5,905 bases of DNA from Bacillota bacterium (GTDB taxonomy: Bacteria; Bacillota; Sulfobacillia; Symbiobacteriales; Symbiobacteriaceae): the NCBI GenBank assembly GCA_028287415.1, contig JAQBPS010000456.1, positions 1-5,905 of the forward strand, given 5' to 3'. The translations under genes and the position numbers were made by a program. The notes below the pieces were generated by a model. It did no database searches. It was not told the origin of the DNA and worked only from the letters and a program-made list of their open reading frames with translations. Below, piece after piece: positions 1 to 5,905 of this stretch; position 1 is the stretch's first letter; each line of letters starts with the position of its first letter.

Positions 1-1314
<1,314 letters not shown>

Positions 1315-1329
1315 CTAAAAGTTTCACGC

Positions 1330-1358
1330 ATTATACCACGCTGGATTTTTCAGGTCAA
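1330..1358 (-). promoter_or_regulatory. sigma-A type promoter of guaB
   Basis: On the minus strand the -35 box TTGACC (1353-1358) and a perfect -10 box TATAAT (1330-1335) are separated by exactly 17 bases. The -10 is preceded by TGG, giving an extended -10 (TGnTATAAT). Transcription should start near 1323, leaving a leader of about 40 bases before the guaB start. The spacing and near-consensus boxes make this the clearest promoter in the window. The leader is too short for a known purine riboswitch. Confidence 0.9.
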
Positions 1359-1395
1359 CCGATCCCAGGAGGATTGCCCCACAAACGTAGTATGA

Positions 1396-1411
1396 CCACC
1401 CGTACTGGTGG
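1396..1411. promoter_or_regulatory. near-palindrome in the divergent spacer, possible operator
   Basis: CCACCCGTACTGGTGG is a 16-bp dyad centred on GTAC, with one mismatched pair (C1401/T1406). It lies about 40 bases upstream of the guaB -35 box and about 25 bases upstream of the Shine-Dalgarno of the gene at 1449. Such a site could bind a dimeric regulator or be a short hairpin in the leader of the plus-strand gene. I could find no convincing promoter for that gene, so the placement relative to its transcript start is unknown. Confidence 0.3.
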
Positions 1412-1448
1412 CAAACGCTATCGACTACATAAGACGGAGGTGGGGCTC

Positions 1449-1883
1449 ATGGCGAAGAGACGGGAATGGAACCTTCAGCAGCAGTCGAACCAGATCCAGC
1501 GGCAGATTCAGGGCGGGGAGAGCCCGCAGGCGGCTGTCAGCGATACGCTGGGCGGCGGCCGGGGCACAGCGAAGCAGCACGGCAATGACGCCACCACGCT
1601 GGGCACGGGCGGTGCCGACGTGCACGCCGGTGGCGGGACGCCTGCCGGGGTTGCCGCCGTGGCCGGGACCGAGGGGGCCGGCGAGGCCGGGGATACGAAC
1701 TTCACACAGACGCGGGCAGGTAATGTGACTGCGATCGGCGCGGCCGGTGGTGACACGCTGCAAGCGGGCCCGACGGAGGGCAGGGCCAGCGGCTCGGCCA
1801 TGGCGGAGCGGCTGATGCACCGGGCGCGCGGCTTTGCGACGGAGGTTAGTGAGGCGCTCTTTCGCGGGATCAAGAAGCGTTAA
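1449..1883 (+). CDS. hypothetical Gly/Ala-rich protein, 144 aa
   Basis: I do not recognise this protein. The ATG at 1449 is preceded by GGAGGTGG (1436-1443) at good spacing, and a strong terminator begins 12 bases after the TAA, so the unit looks like a real single-gene transcript. The open frame extends upstream into guaB antisense, but the Shine-Dalgarno fixes the start here. Residues 1-20 are basic then Gln/Asn-rich (MAKRREWNLQQQSNQIQRQI). Residues 35-115 are low-complexity, dominated by Gly, Ala and Thr. Residues 117-144 look like an amphipathic basic helix ending GIKKR. There is no signal peptide or membrane segment. The Gln-rich start and hydrophilic composition faintly recall spore-associated small proteins, but no diagnostic motif is present, so that is only a guess. 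Complementary open frames over the same stretch look like GC-driven shadows. Confidence 0.7.
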   Translation: MAKRREWNLQQQSNQIQRQIQGGESPQAAVSDTLGGGRGTAKQHGNDATTLGTGGADVHAGGGTPAGVAAVAGTEGAGEAGDTNFTQTRAGNVTAIGAAGGDTLQAGPTEGRASGSAMAERLMHRARGFATEVSEALFRGIKKR

Positions 1884-1895
1884 GCGCATGGTGCA

Positions 1896-1931
1896 GTAAA
1901 GGACCGGGGCGTGGGTGCCCTGGTCTTTTAC
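1896..1931 (+). terminator. hairpin terminator after the 1449 gene
   Basis: A 15-bp stem (1896-1910 with 1917-1931) closes a 6-base loop GTGGGT. All positions pair, two of them as G-U. It begins 12 bases after the stop codon at 1883. The T-rich side of the stem and the following GTTAGTTTT give a moderate U-tract, so this fits rho-independent termination of the plus-strand gene. The T-run at 1937-1940 is also the first part of the outer inverted repeat of the next region. Confidence 0.8.
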
Positions 1932-1962
1932 GTTAGTTTTATCGCGGATTGCGCGAAGGACA

Positions 1963-1990
1963 GACTTCAAGTTACCTACCCAACAAAAAT
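1963..1990. repeat. direct repeat B, copy 1 (copy 2 at 2252-2279)
   Basis: Two 28-base blocks, 1963-1990 and 2252-2279, agree at 23 of 28 positions. They share GAC, TCAAG and a perfect 12-base end, CCCAACAAAAAT. Copy 1 lies just upstream of the first hairpin, while copy 2 overlaps the right side of the second hairpin. The duplication suggests the region grew by copying of a repeat unit rather than by drift. Confidence 0.65.
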
Positions 1991-2009
1991 ATATTTATGT
2001 TCGAATCCG
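1989..2009. repeat. direct repeat C, copy 1 (copy 2 at 2161-2181)
   Basis: The blocks 1989-2009 and 2161-2181 match at 19 of 21 positions and share a perfect 14-mer, ATTTATGTTCGAAT. Each copy runs into or lies just before a hairpin: copy 1 enters the left arm of the 28-base inverted repeat, and copy 2 precedes the second hairpin by about 10 bases. The arrangement hints at two related modules, each made of a C block followed by a hairpin. Confidence 0.7.
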
Positions 2010-2122
2010 TGTAACCCGTGAAATCCGTGGCTAATAAATGATTTATTCATGAGCTACTTCTACCTGTGACTGTAGCGCGCGGGCACTTTATATGGCCACA
2101 GATTTCACGGGTTACACGGATT
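2004..2122. repeat. inverted repeat with 28-base arms built of 9-mers
   Basis: The left arm (2004-2031) and right arm (2095-2122) are reverse complements with one mismatch in 28 positions. They are separated by 63 bases. Each arm is itself three near-identical 9-base units: AATCCGTGT, AACCCGTGA, AATCCGTGG on the left. The loop starts with a 15-base palindrome (AATAAAT-G-ATTTATT, 2033-2047). As RNA or cruciform DNA this would give a very stable stem. I recall similar runs of ATCCGTG-type 9-mers in intergenic DNA of unrelated bacteria; that is memory, not a search. Confidence 0.85.
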
Positions 2123-2160
2123 TGGCAGACAAACACTGATTACCAGGTGAACATGTTTTT

Positions 2161-2181
2161 ATAGATTTATGTTCGAATGCG
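2161..2181. repeat. direct repeat C, copy 2
   Basis: This second copy of the 1989-2009 block differs at two positions. It immediately precedes the hairpin at 2191-2266. Confidence 0.7.
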
Positions 2182-2190
2182 CTGATGAGA

Positions 2191-2266
2191 GGGCATGCTG
2201 TTAAGGTCGGGACTTGGGTGTGTAAAAATTTATATTTAACACCTCAGTCCCGACCTCAAGATGCCC
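2191..2266. repeat. long imperfect hairpin
   Basis: The core stem pairs AGGTCGGGACT (2204-2214) with AGTCCCGACCT (2246-2256), 11 uninterrupted pairs. It extends inward through one mismatch and a G-U to GGTGT/ACACC (2217-2221/2239-2243). After a bulged G it continues into an A/T-only stem. Outward, a small internal loop leads to GGGCAT/ATGCCC (2191-2196/2261-2266). The hairpin is not followed by a U-tract on either strand, so it is not a canonical terminator for murC, although it lies downstream of that gene. Confidence 0.7.
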
Positions 2267-2279
2267 GCCCAACAAAAAT
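2252..2279. repeat. direct repeat B, copy 2
   Basis: This is the second copy of the block at 1963-1990, differing at five positions. Its first bases form the right arm of the second hairpin's core stem. In copy 1 the corresponding bases have no pairing partner nearby. Confidence 0.65.
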
Positions 2280-2340
2280 CCATGCAAAATTCGTGCACCC
2301 ATTCAGCGTAATCCGCGATAAAAATTGCCCGCGCTAAACC

Positions 2341-3747
2341 TTACACCACACCGCTGCGTTCGCTCAGTTCCCGCGCCAGGTCCCGGGCCACGGTCCAGAT
2401 GTCGCCTGCACCCATGGTCAGCACCGTGTCGCCAGGCCGAACCGTTGCCAGGAGCAGGCTGAGGATCTCCTGCTTGTCGGAGAGCAGCGTCACCGTCCGG
2501 CCCGTATTGGCCTCGATGCGCTGCGCCAGGGCCTGCGAGCTCACCCCGGGAATCGCCTGCTCGCCGACCGGGCTATAGATCTGCGTCAGCACCAGCACAT
2601 CGGCGTCGCCGAAGGCGGTGGCAAACTCATCCATCAGCCAGTGCGTGCGCGAGTACCGCTGCGGCTGGAACACAGCGACGACACGGCGCCCGGCCTGCTC
2701 CTTGGCCGCCGCCAGCGTTGCCCGGATCTCAGTCGGGTGGTGGGCGTAATCATCGACCACGGTCACGTCATTGACGTTGGCGTAGACCTGGTATCGGCGC
2801 TTGGCATTGCCAAACCCCAGGAGGATCTGCTGCATCTGCGCAAACGAGAGGCCGACATGGCTGCCCACAGCGATGGCGCCCAGGCTGTTCATGGCGTTAT
2901 GCCGCCCCGGCACCGGTAGCTTCACCTCGCCCAGGGGCTGCCCCCGGTAGCTGCACTCGTAAGCGATGCCGCCCTCCCACGGGTGGATGTTGCGGGCCTG
3001 CCACTCGCAGTCCGGCCCCACGCCGTAGAAGAGCACTTGCGCAGCGCCGCTCCGGCTCCGCATCTCCTCACCCAGCATGCGCAGGGTGGGATCGTCGCCG
3101 CAGAGGATGGCGAGCCCTTCCGGCTTCACCTGGCTCAGGTACTGCCGAAACCCGGCCACGATGTTCGCAAAGCTGCCGTCCCAGTACTCCAGGTGCTCCG
3201 CCTCGACATTCGTGACAACGGTAACGGCCGGGTGGTAGCGCAGGAACGAGCGGTCGCTCTCATCGGCCTCAGCCACCACGTGCGGGCCCTTACCCGCCTT
3301 GCCCGTGCCGCCGATCGCCTCCATCTCGCCGCCCACCAGCACCGTGGGGTCAAGACCGCCCCGCTCGAGCAGCAGCGCCACCATCGAAGTGGTGGTCGTC
3401 TTGCCATGGGTGCCGGCCATTGCGATGCCCGACTGGCCATGAATAAACTCCGCCAGCAGTTCGGACCGGTGCATGATCCGCAGACCCCGTTCCCGGGCCG
3501 CAGCGAGCTCCGGGTTGTCGTTCGACACCCCCGTGCTGTATACGATCACATCGGCCCCGTCAATATAGGCCGCATTATGCTCTCCGATATAGACCTGTGC
3601 GCCGGCCGCACGCAGCTTTTCCGTGCGCTCTGAAGCAGCCACATCTGAACCGGAAACGGCGACGCCGGCTTTGAGTAGGACCATCGCCAGCCCGCTCATT
3701 CCATATCCGCCAATGGCGATGAAGTGTACCTTCTCAGCCTTCAGCAC
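2341..3747 (-). CDS. murC: UDP-N-acetylmuramate--L-alanine ligase
   Basis: MurC attaches L-alanine to UDP-N-acetylmuramic acid using ATP, the first amino-acid addition in cytoplasmic peptidoglycan precursor synthesis. The 468 residues match the family's usual length. The N-terminal UDP-sugar domain carries GGYGMSG (13-19). The central ATPase domain has the P-loop AGTHGKTTTT (111-120), the acidic EADESD (160-165) and the His-containing NVEAEH (180-185). GRHNAMNSLGA (291-301) follows. The C-terminal substrate domain has KRR (336-338), DDYAHHPTEI (352-361), QPQRYSRT (371-378) and TMGAGDIW (444-451). The start is GTG at 3747, with GAGGGGG 7 bases upstream. It stands apart from the usual murG/murB/ftsQ cluster here, at least within the window. 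All key motifs are intact, so it should be functional. Confidence 0.97.
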   Translation of the reverse strand: MLKAEKVHFIAIGGYGMSGLAMVLLKAGVAVSGSDVAASERTEKLRAAGAQVYIGEHNAAYIDGADVIVYSTGVSNDNPELAAARERGLRIMHRSELLAEFIHGQSGIAMAGTHGKTTTTSMVALLLERGGLDPTVLVGGEMEAIGGTGKAGKGPHVVAEADESDRSFLRYHPAVTVVTNVEAEHLEYWDGSFANIVAGFRQYLSQVKPEGLAILCGDDPTLRMLGEEMRSRSGAAQVLFYGVGPDCEWQARNIHPWEGGIAYECSYRGQPLGEVKLPVPGRHNAMNSLGAIAVGSHVGLSFAQMQQILLGFGNAKRRYQVYANVNDVTVVDDYAHHPTEIRATLAAAKEQAGRRVVAVFQPQRYSRTHWLMDEFATAFGDADVLVLTQIYSPVGEQAIPGVSSQALAQRIEANTGRTVTLLSDKQEILSLLLATVRPGDTVLTMGAGDIWTVARDLARELSERSGVV

Positions 3748-3762
3748 CTGGTTTCCCCCTCG

Positions 3763-3778
3763 GTGGGTAATACCCCAC
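3763..3778. promoter_or_regulatory. dyad in the murC leader
   Basis: GTGGGTAATACCCCAC contains two overlapping symmetries: GTGGG/CCCAC around a 6-base centre, and the perfect 11-bp GGGTAATACCC (3765-3775). It lies between the putative -10 and the murC Shine-Dalgarno. It could be an operator or a small leader hairpin; no U-tract follows, so it is not a terminator. Confidence 0.35.
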
Positions 3779-3779
3779 T

Positions 3780-3808
3780 AGTATAGACCGATGATAACTT
3801 TAACTAAA
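3780..3808 (-). promoter_or_regulatory. possible murC promoter
   Basis: A -10-like TATACT (3780-3785) lies 17 bases downstream of a poor -35-like TTTAGT (3803-3808), which overlaps the stop codon of the upstream gene. The -10 has five of six consensus bases and the -35 only about half. No terminator separates the upstream gene, so read-through into murC is also possible. Confidence 0.4.
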
Positions 3809-4322
3809 CAGAAGATGTTTCTGCATTGTACAGGCGGGCTCGCTCGCGGTAGGTTTCAGCGCCGCGGCGGATCATGGCCAGTTCCCGGTCTCCGACCTGG
3901 CGGATGACCTTGGCAGGACTGCCCATGATCACGGAACCCGCCGGGAATTCCTTGCCCTCGGTGATCAGGCTACCGGCACCGACCAGGCAGTCGGGCCCAA
4001 GCTTCGCCCCGTTCAGGATCACCGAGCCCATGCCGATCAGGCAGTTATCGCCAATCGTACAGCCGTGGATGATACAGCCGTGCCCCACCGTGACGCCGTC
4101 GCCGACCGTCACCGGGAAGCCCGGGTCGCAGTGCAGCACAGCACCGTCCTGAATGTTGGAGGCCTGGCCGACGGCGATCGGTTCGGTGTCGCCCCGCAGC
4201 ACTGCGTTGAACCAGACGCTTGCCCCTGCGGCGAGCGAAACCTTGCCAATGACCTGGGCGCCAGGCGCCACATACGCCCCTGCAGCAACGAGCGGCCGGA
4301 TACCTTGAAATGTGTGCAGCAA
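3804..4322 (-). CDS. gamma-carbonic anhydrase family protein
   Basis: This is a 172-residue left-handed beta-helix protein of the gamma-carbonic anhydrase/YrdA/PaaY family, usually about 170-180 residues. Such proteins form trimers with metal sites between subunits; the true substrate of many members is unknown. The diagnostic opening HTFQGIRP (3-10) and VAPGAQVIG (18-26) are followed by [11 protein letters not shown] (35-45), [11 protein letters not shown] (56-66) and [12 protein letters not shown] (77-88). The three metal-binding histidines are His64, His81 and His86, with Arg43 and Asp45 also kept. Hexapeptide repeats run to about residue 125, then a C-terminal helix. I chose a TTG start at 4322, with GGGAGGT nine bases upstream, because family homology begins there. 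The open frame continues upstream to 4772, but that part is a phosphatase remnant. Carbonic anhydrase activity is plausible from the intact metal site, not proven. Confidence 0.9.
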   Translation of the reverse strand: MLHTFQGIRPLVAAGAYVAPGAQVIGKVSLAAGASVWFNAVLRGDTEPIAVGQASNIQDGAVLHCDPGFPVTVGDGVTVGHGCIIHGCTIGDNCLIGMGSVILNGAKLGPDCLVGAGSLITEGKEFPAGSVIMGSPAKVIRQVGDRELAMIRRGAETYRERARLYNAETSSV

Positions 4323-4331
4323 CGTTGCTTT

Positions 4332-4338
4332 ACCTCCC
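4332..4338 (-). promoter_or_regulatory. Shine-Dalgarno deciding the TTG start at 4322
   Basis: GGGAGGT on the minus strand lies 9 bases before TTG CTG CAC. No ATG or GTG in this frame is better placed near the start of family homology. This site is the main reason to start the gamma-carbonic anhydrase gene here rather than 150 codons further upstream. Confidence 0.75.
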
Positions 4339-4362
4339 AGGGCGAAACCGGCGTAGTACAGG

Positions 4363-4782
4363 TTATGCGATCGGGCGCTCCATGCGCGTGGACGGGGGCG
4401 GCGCGACGATGCGGGTGAAAACCCACGGTGCGCCGCAAGCGGCCATGAGCGCCACCAGGCAATAGCGGACCAGGCGCCGCTGGTGACCCATACATCTTTC
4501 GGCAAAGCCGCCGGCGTTACGAGGGCAGACAGGCCGAGCGTACCCAGCGGAATCACAAAGGCCCATGCCAGGTTCACCAGCAGGGACCGGTTTTGACCCT
4601 CGAAGAAGGGCCGGATCTGTTCAAACCAGTAGAGCATGAGAACGCCAATCGCCCAGCCGCCGATCACGTCCAGCGGCCAGTGAACCCCCAGGTACAGCCG
4701 CCTCCAAAACCGCATAGAAGAACGCATCCAGAGCGGGGCTGCTGATGGACTGAATGGCCCGGAGCATCGCAATGCCGCTCAT
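4363..4782 (-). pseudogene. PAP2-family phosphatase remnant, internal deletion and frameshifts
   Basis: PAP2 enzymes are membrane phosphatases acting on lipid phosphates such as undecaprenyl pyrophosphate or phosphatidic acid. Here an ATG at 4782 with GGGAGGG five bases upstream starts a plausible N-terminus ([19 protein letters not shown], then FFYAV). After about 25 codons, near 4700-4708, the homology switches frame to [16 protein letters not shown], which is the third PAP2 signature. The first two signatures (KxxxxxxRP and PSGH) are absent, implying a deletion of perhaps 300 bases. Membrane-like segments follow ([27 protein letters not shown]). Near 4474 the likely frame changes again ([11 protein letters not shown]), and near 4440 once more ([12 protein letters not shown]). 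With the catalytic core missing and several frames broken, it cannot make an active enzyme. The exact end is uncertain; 4363 is a stop in one frame. Sequencing or assembly error could explain single-base shifts but hardly the deletion. Confidence 0.75.
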
Positions 4783-4836
4783 GCGATCCCTCCCACAGAC
4801 TGCCGGTCTTATGATTCTATGGGCCGGCTGCGTGGG

Positions 4837-5331
4837 TTAGGAATGCGCGCTGGCGCGGATCACCCGGACCGGAACCCCACCCGCCAACACGCCGGGCGGC
4901 ACGTCCTGATTCACGAGGCTCATCGCCGACACCTCGCTGTTGGCACCAATCGTGACGCCGGCGAGGATGGTGCTGTTGGCGCCGACCATCACGTTTCGCT
5001 CGATCAGTACGGGTCCGATGCGGCCTTCCCGCACAAGGAACTCATGGCACAGGATCACCGAGTTGTAGCCAAGCACCACGTTATCCTCGACCGTGATCAG
5101 GTGCGGGTAGAAGACATCGAGCACGACCGCCAGGCCAAAGGAGACATTCCGGCCGATCTTCGCGCCAGTCAGCCGGTAGAGGAAGCATTTCAGCGCCAGG
5201 GAAGGCGAGTACTTGGCCAGGTAAATGCAGAGAAAGTTCCAGACCACCCGCAGGGGGGAGACGTACTTCGGCCAGTACTGCAACACGTTCAGATCGCCAT
5301 GCTTGGGCAGCAGCGTGAGTTTGCGGGCCAG
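4837..5331 (-). CDS. left-handed beta-helix acyltransferase (hexapeptide repeat)
   Basis: This is a 164-residue transferase of the hexapeptide-repeat superfamily, which typically moves acetyl or other acyl groups from CoA to a sugar or amine. The substrate cannot be told from sequence. Residues 1-57 form an N-terminal helical region (QYWPKYVSPLRVVWNFLCIY). Repeats start at AKIGRNVSFG (57-66), continue through LITVEDNVVLGYNSVI (78-93) and NVMVGANSTILAGVTIGA (113-130), and end in the usual cap VPPGVLAGGVPVRVI (144-158). His96 in ILCHEFLVREG is a candidate catalytic base. AAGGAGG, overlapping the tsaD stop, lies 8 bases before CTG GCC CGC, so a CTG start at 5331 is my choice, giving MARKLTLLPK. 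The fallback is GTG at 5286, 15 codons in, without a clear Shine-Dalgarno. An open frame reaches 5409 but overlaps tsaD. It is translationally linked with tsaD. Confidence 0.85.
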   Translation of the reverse strand: MARKLTLLPKHGDLNVLQYWPKYVSPLRVVWNFLCIYLAKYSPSLALKCFLYRLTGAKIGRNVSFGLAVVLDVFYPHLITVEDNVVLGYNSVILCHEFLVREGRIGPVLIERNVMVGANSTILAGVTIGANSEVSAMSLVNQDVPPGVLAGGVPVRVIRASAHS

Positions 5332-5339
5332 GCTGGTCG

Positions 5340-5346
5340 CCTCCTT
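5340..5346 (-). promoter_or_regulatory. Shine-Dalgarno overlapping the tsaD stop
   Basis: AAGGAGG on the minus strand shares its first A with the TAA stop of tsaD and sits 8 bases before a CTG codon. No ATG, GTG or TTG in frame lies at a usable distance, so the site argues for a rare CTG start and for translational coupling of the two genes. Confidence 0.7.
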
Positions 5347-5905
5347 TAGAGCAGGCCCAGGCTGGGCACCGCGTTCAGGTCCAGTTCGTGGTGGACGCCG
5401 GCGCTCCACAGGTGGTGGCCGGCAGCGGCAATCATGGCCGCGTTGTCCGTGCAGAGGACGGGCGGCGGGTAGCCCAGGCGGATGCCGTGTGGTGCGAGCG
5501 CGTCTCGCATCGCCTCGCGGAGCGCTCCGTTGGCGGCGACACCCCCGGCGAGGATCACCTGGCTGACGCCCTTCTCCCGGGCGGCCCGGACGGTCTTCTC
5601 GGCCAGTGCCCCGGTCACCGCCCGCTGAAAGCTGGCGGCCAGGTCGGCCCGCTGCTGGTCGCTGAGCGGGCCGCTGCGCTGCGCGTACTGGAGCACCGCG
5701 GTCTTGAGCCCGCTGAAGCTGAAGTCGAGCCCGCGCCCGCGCATCGCGCGCGGCAATTTCAGCGCGGTGGGATCGCCGGTCTGCGCCAGCTTGTCGACGA
5801 CGGGCCCGGCCGGGTAGCCGAGGCCGAGCATCTTGCCGACCTTGTCGAACGCTTCGCCCGAGGCGTCGTCGCGCGTCGAGCCGAGCAGCTCGTAGCGGCC
5901 GAAGT
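5346..5905 (-). CDS. tsaD: tRNA N6-adenosine threonylcarbamoyltransferase, C-terminal part
   Basis: TsaD (Kae1/YgjD family) transfers threonylcarbamoyl to A37 of ANN-decoding tRNAs, working with TsaB and TsaE in the cytoplasm. The window holds 185 full codons of the C-terminal half; the start lies beyond the right edge, and the family is about 330-360 residues. The first in-window residues (FGRYELLGSTRDDASGEAFDK, split here as FGRYELLGSTRDD and ASGEAFDK) are the family's central nucleotide-site motif, with GEAFDK intact. GYPAGP, DFSFSGLKTAV, the glycine-rich ILAGGVAANGALR and CTDNAAMIAAAG all follow in the expected order. An internal ATG at 5831 is not the start, as homology continues upstream. 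The gene ends with TAA at 5346-5348 and is followed after 14 bases by the acyltransferase, so the two should share a transcript. Confidence 0.97.
   Translation of the reverse strand, partial: FGRYELLGSTRDDASGEAFDKVGKMLGLGYPAGPVVDKLAQTGDPTALKLPRAMRGRGLDFSFSGLKTAVLQYAQRSGPLSDQQRADLAASFQRAVTGALAEKTVRAAREKGVSQVILAGGVAANGALREAMRDALAPHGIRLGYPPPVLCTDNAAMIAAAGHHLWSAGVHHELDLNAVPSLGLL

Larger units (their letters stand above)
1937..2323. repeat. outer inverted repeat pair, 17 bp, enclosing 353 bp
   Basis: TTTTATCGCGGATTGCG at 1937-1953 is matched in inverted orientation at 2307-2323 (CGTAATCCGCGATAAAA). Sixteen of 17 positions pair, and the odd one (G1951/T2309) would be a G-U pair in RNA. These arms frame nearly the whole gene-free region, as terminal inverted repeats frame a MITE or as a closing stem frames a folded RNA. 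A chance 17-bp match so neatly bracketing the region is unlikely. Confidence 0.8.
1932..2340. other. gene-free, AT-richer intergenic region with nested repeats
   Basis: No credible gene lies between the terminator at 1931 and the murC stop at 2341. The stretch is visibly richer in A and T than both flanks. It is not random spacer: it carries an outer inverted repeat (1937-1953/2307-2323), a hairpin with 28-base arms (2004-2122), a second long hairpin (2191-2266) and two pairs of interrupted direct repeats. Each is listed separately. I saw no transposase or coding remnant. It may be a non-autonomous mobile element, a patchwork of dispersed repeats, or a structured RNA. No target-site duplication is obvious outside the outer repeats. 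Confidence 0.75.

Noticed and set aside
1425..1970. Minus-strand open frames opposite the 1449 gene
   Set aside because: They run through the terminator hairpin, have Arg/Pro-rich compositions typical of GC-rich antisense, and lack ribosome binding sites.
1999..2009. GTTCGAATCCG as a tRNA T-arm or tRNA-derived attachment site (also GTTCGAATGCG at 2171)
   Set aside because: The flanks (TTATG and CCGTG) do not pair as a T-stem, and no acceptor, D or anticodon arm can be drawn around either copy.
2004..2031. Short CRISPR-like array from the 9-base units
   Set aside because: The units are directly adjacent with no spacers, and there are only three per arm.
2641..3633. Plus-strand open frames within murC
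   Set aside because: They are antisense shadows of murC, which is complete and fully motif-bearing.
4065..4418. Plus-strand open frames over the gamma-carbonic anhydrase gene
   Set aside because: The opposite strand carries an intact protein with metal-binding histidines; the plus frames show no domain.
4797..4829. GCCGG/CCGGC pair after the acyltransferase stop as a terminator
   Set aside because: The stem is only 5 bp with a 17-base loop and there is no U-tract.
4819..5566. Plus-strand open frames over the acyltransferase and tsaD
   Set aside because: They are antisense to two recognisable genes and have no ribosome binding sites or family features.

Overview
The window reads as a chromosomal housekeeping stretch from a high-GC, Gram-positive-type bacterium. 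The evidence is strong GGAGG-type ribosome binding sites, a textbook vegetative promoter in front of guaB, GC-rich codon use with GTG, TTG and CTG starts, and protein sequences of Bacillota character. A Symbiobacterium-like lineage is my best guess, but that is inference from memory of related proteins, not a database result.

Layout. Positions 1-1279 (minus) hold most of guaB (IMP dehydrogenase), whose 3' end lies outside the window. A 166-base divergent spacer carries the guaB promoter and a near-palindrome. It separates guaB from a plus-strand gene at 1449-1883 for an unrecognised 144-residue Gly/Ala-rich protein, which ends in a strong hairpin terminator. Positions 1932-2340 have no gene and are visibly AT-richer than the surroundings. 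They hold a nested set of inverted and direct repeats: an outer 17-bp inverted pair encloses two long hairpins and two pairs of direct repeats. This is the most unusual part of the window. From 2341 to the end everything is on the minus strand: murC (UDP-N-acetylmuramate--alanine ligase), a gamma-carbonic-anhydrase-family gene, the remnant of a PAP2 phosphatase gene, a left-handed beta-helix acyltransferase, and the C-terminal half of tsaD (tRNA t6A synthesis).

How the genes relate. Transcription in the right half runs from tsaD towards murC. tsaD and the acyltransferase are almost certainly co-transcribed, because the acyltransferase Shine-Dalgarno overlaps the tsaD stop codon. The PAP2 gene appears dead: its first 25 or so codons are joined out of frame to its last third, with more frame changes after that. 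One frame of the wreck runs straight into the carbonic-anhydrase gene, giving an apparent 322-residue 'fusion' that I regard as an artefact. The real gene most likely starts at a TTG with its own ribosome binding site. murC seems to have its own weak promoter and a dyad in its leader. The genes serve separate core functions (guanine nucleotide synthesis, peptidoglycan precursor synthesis, tRNA modification) and do not form one pathway.
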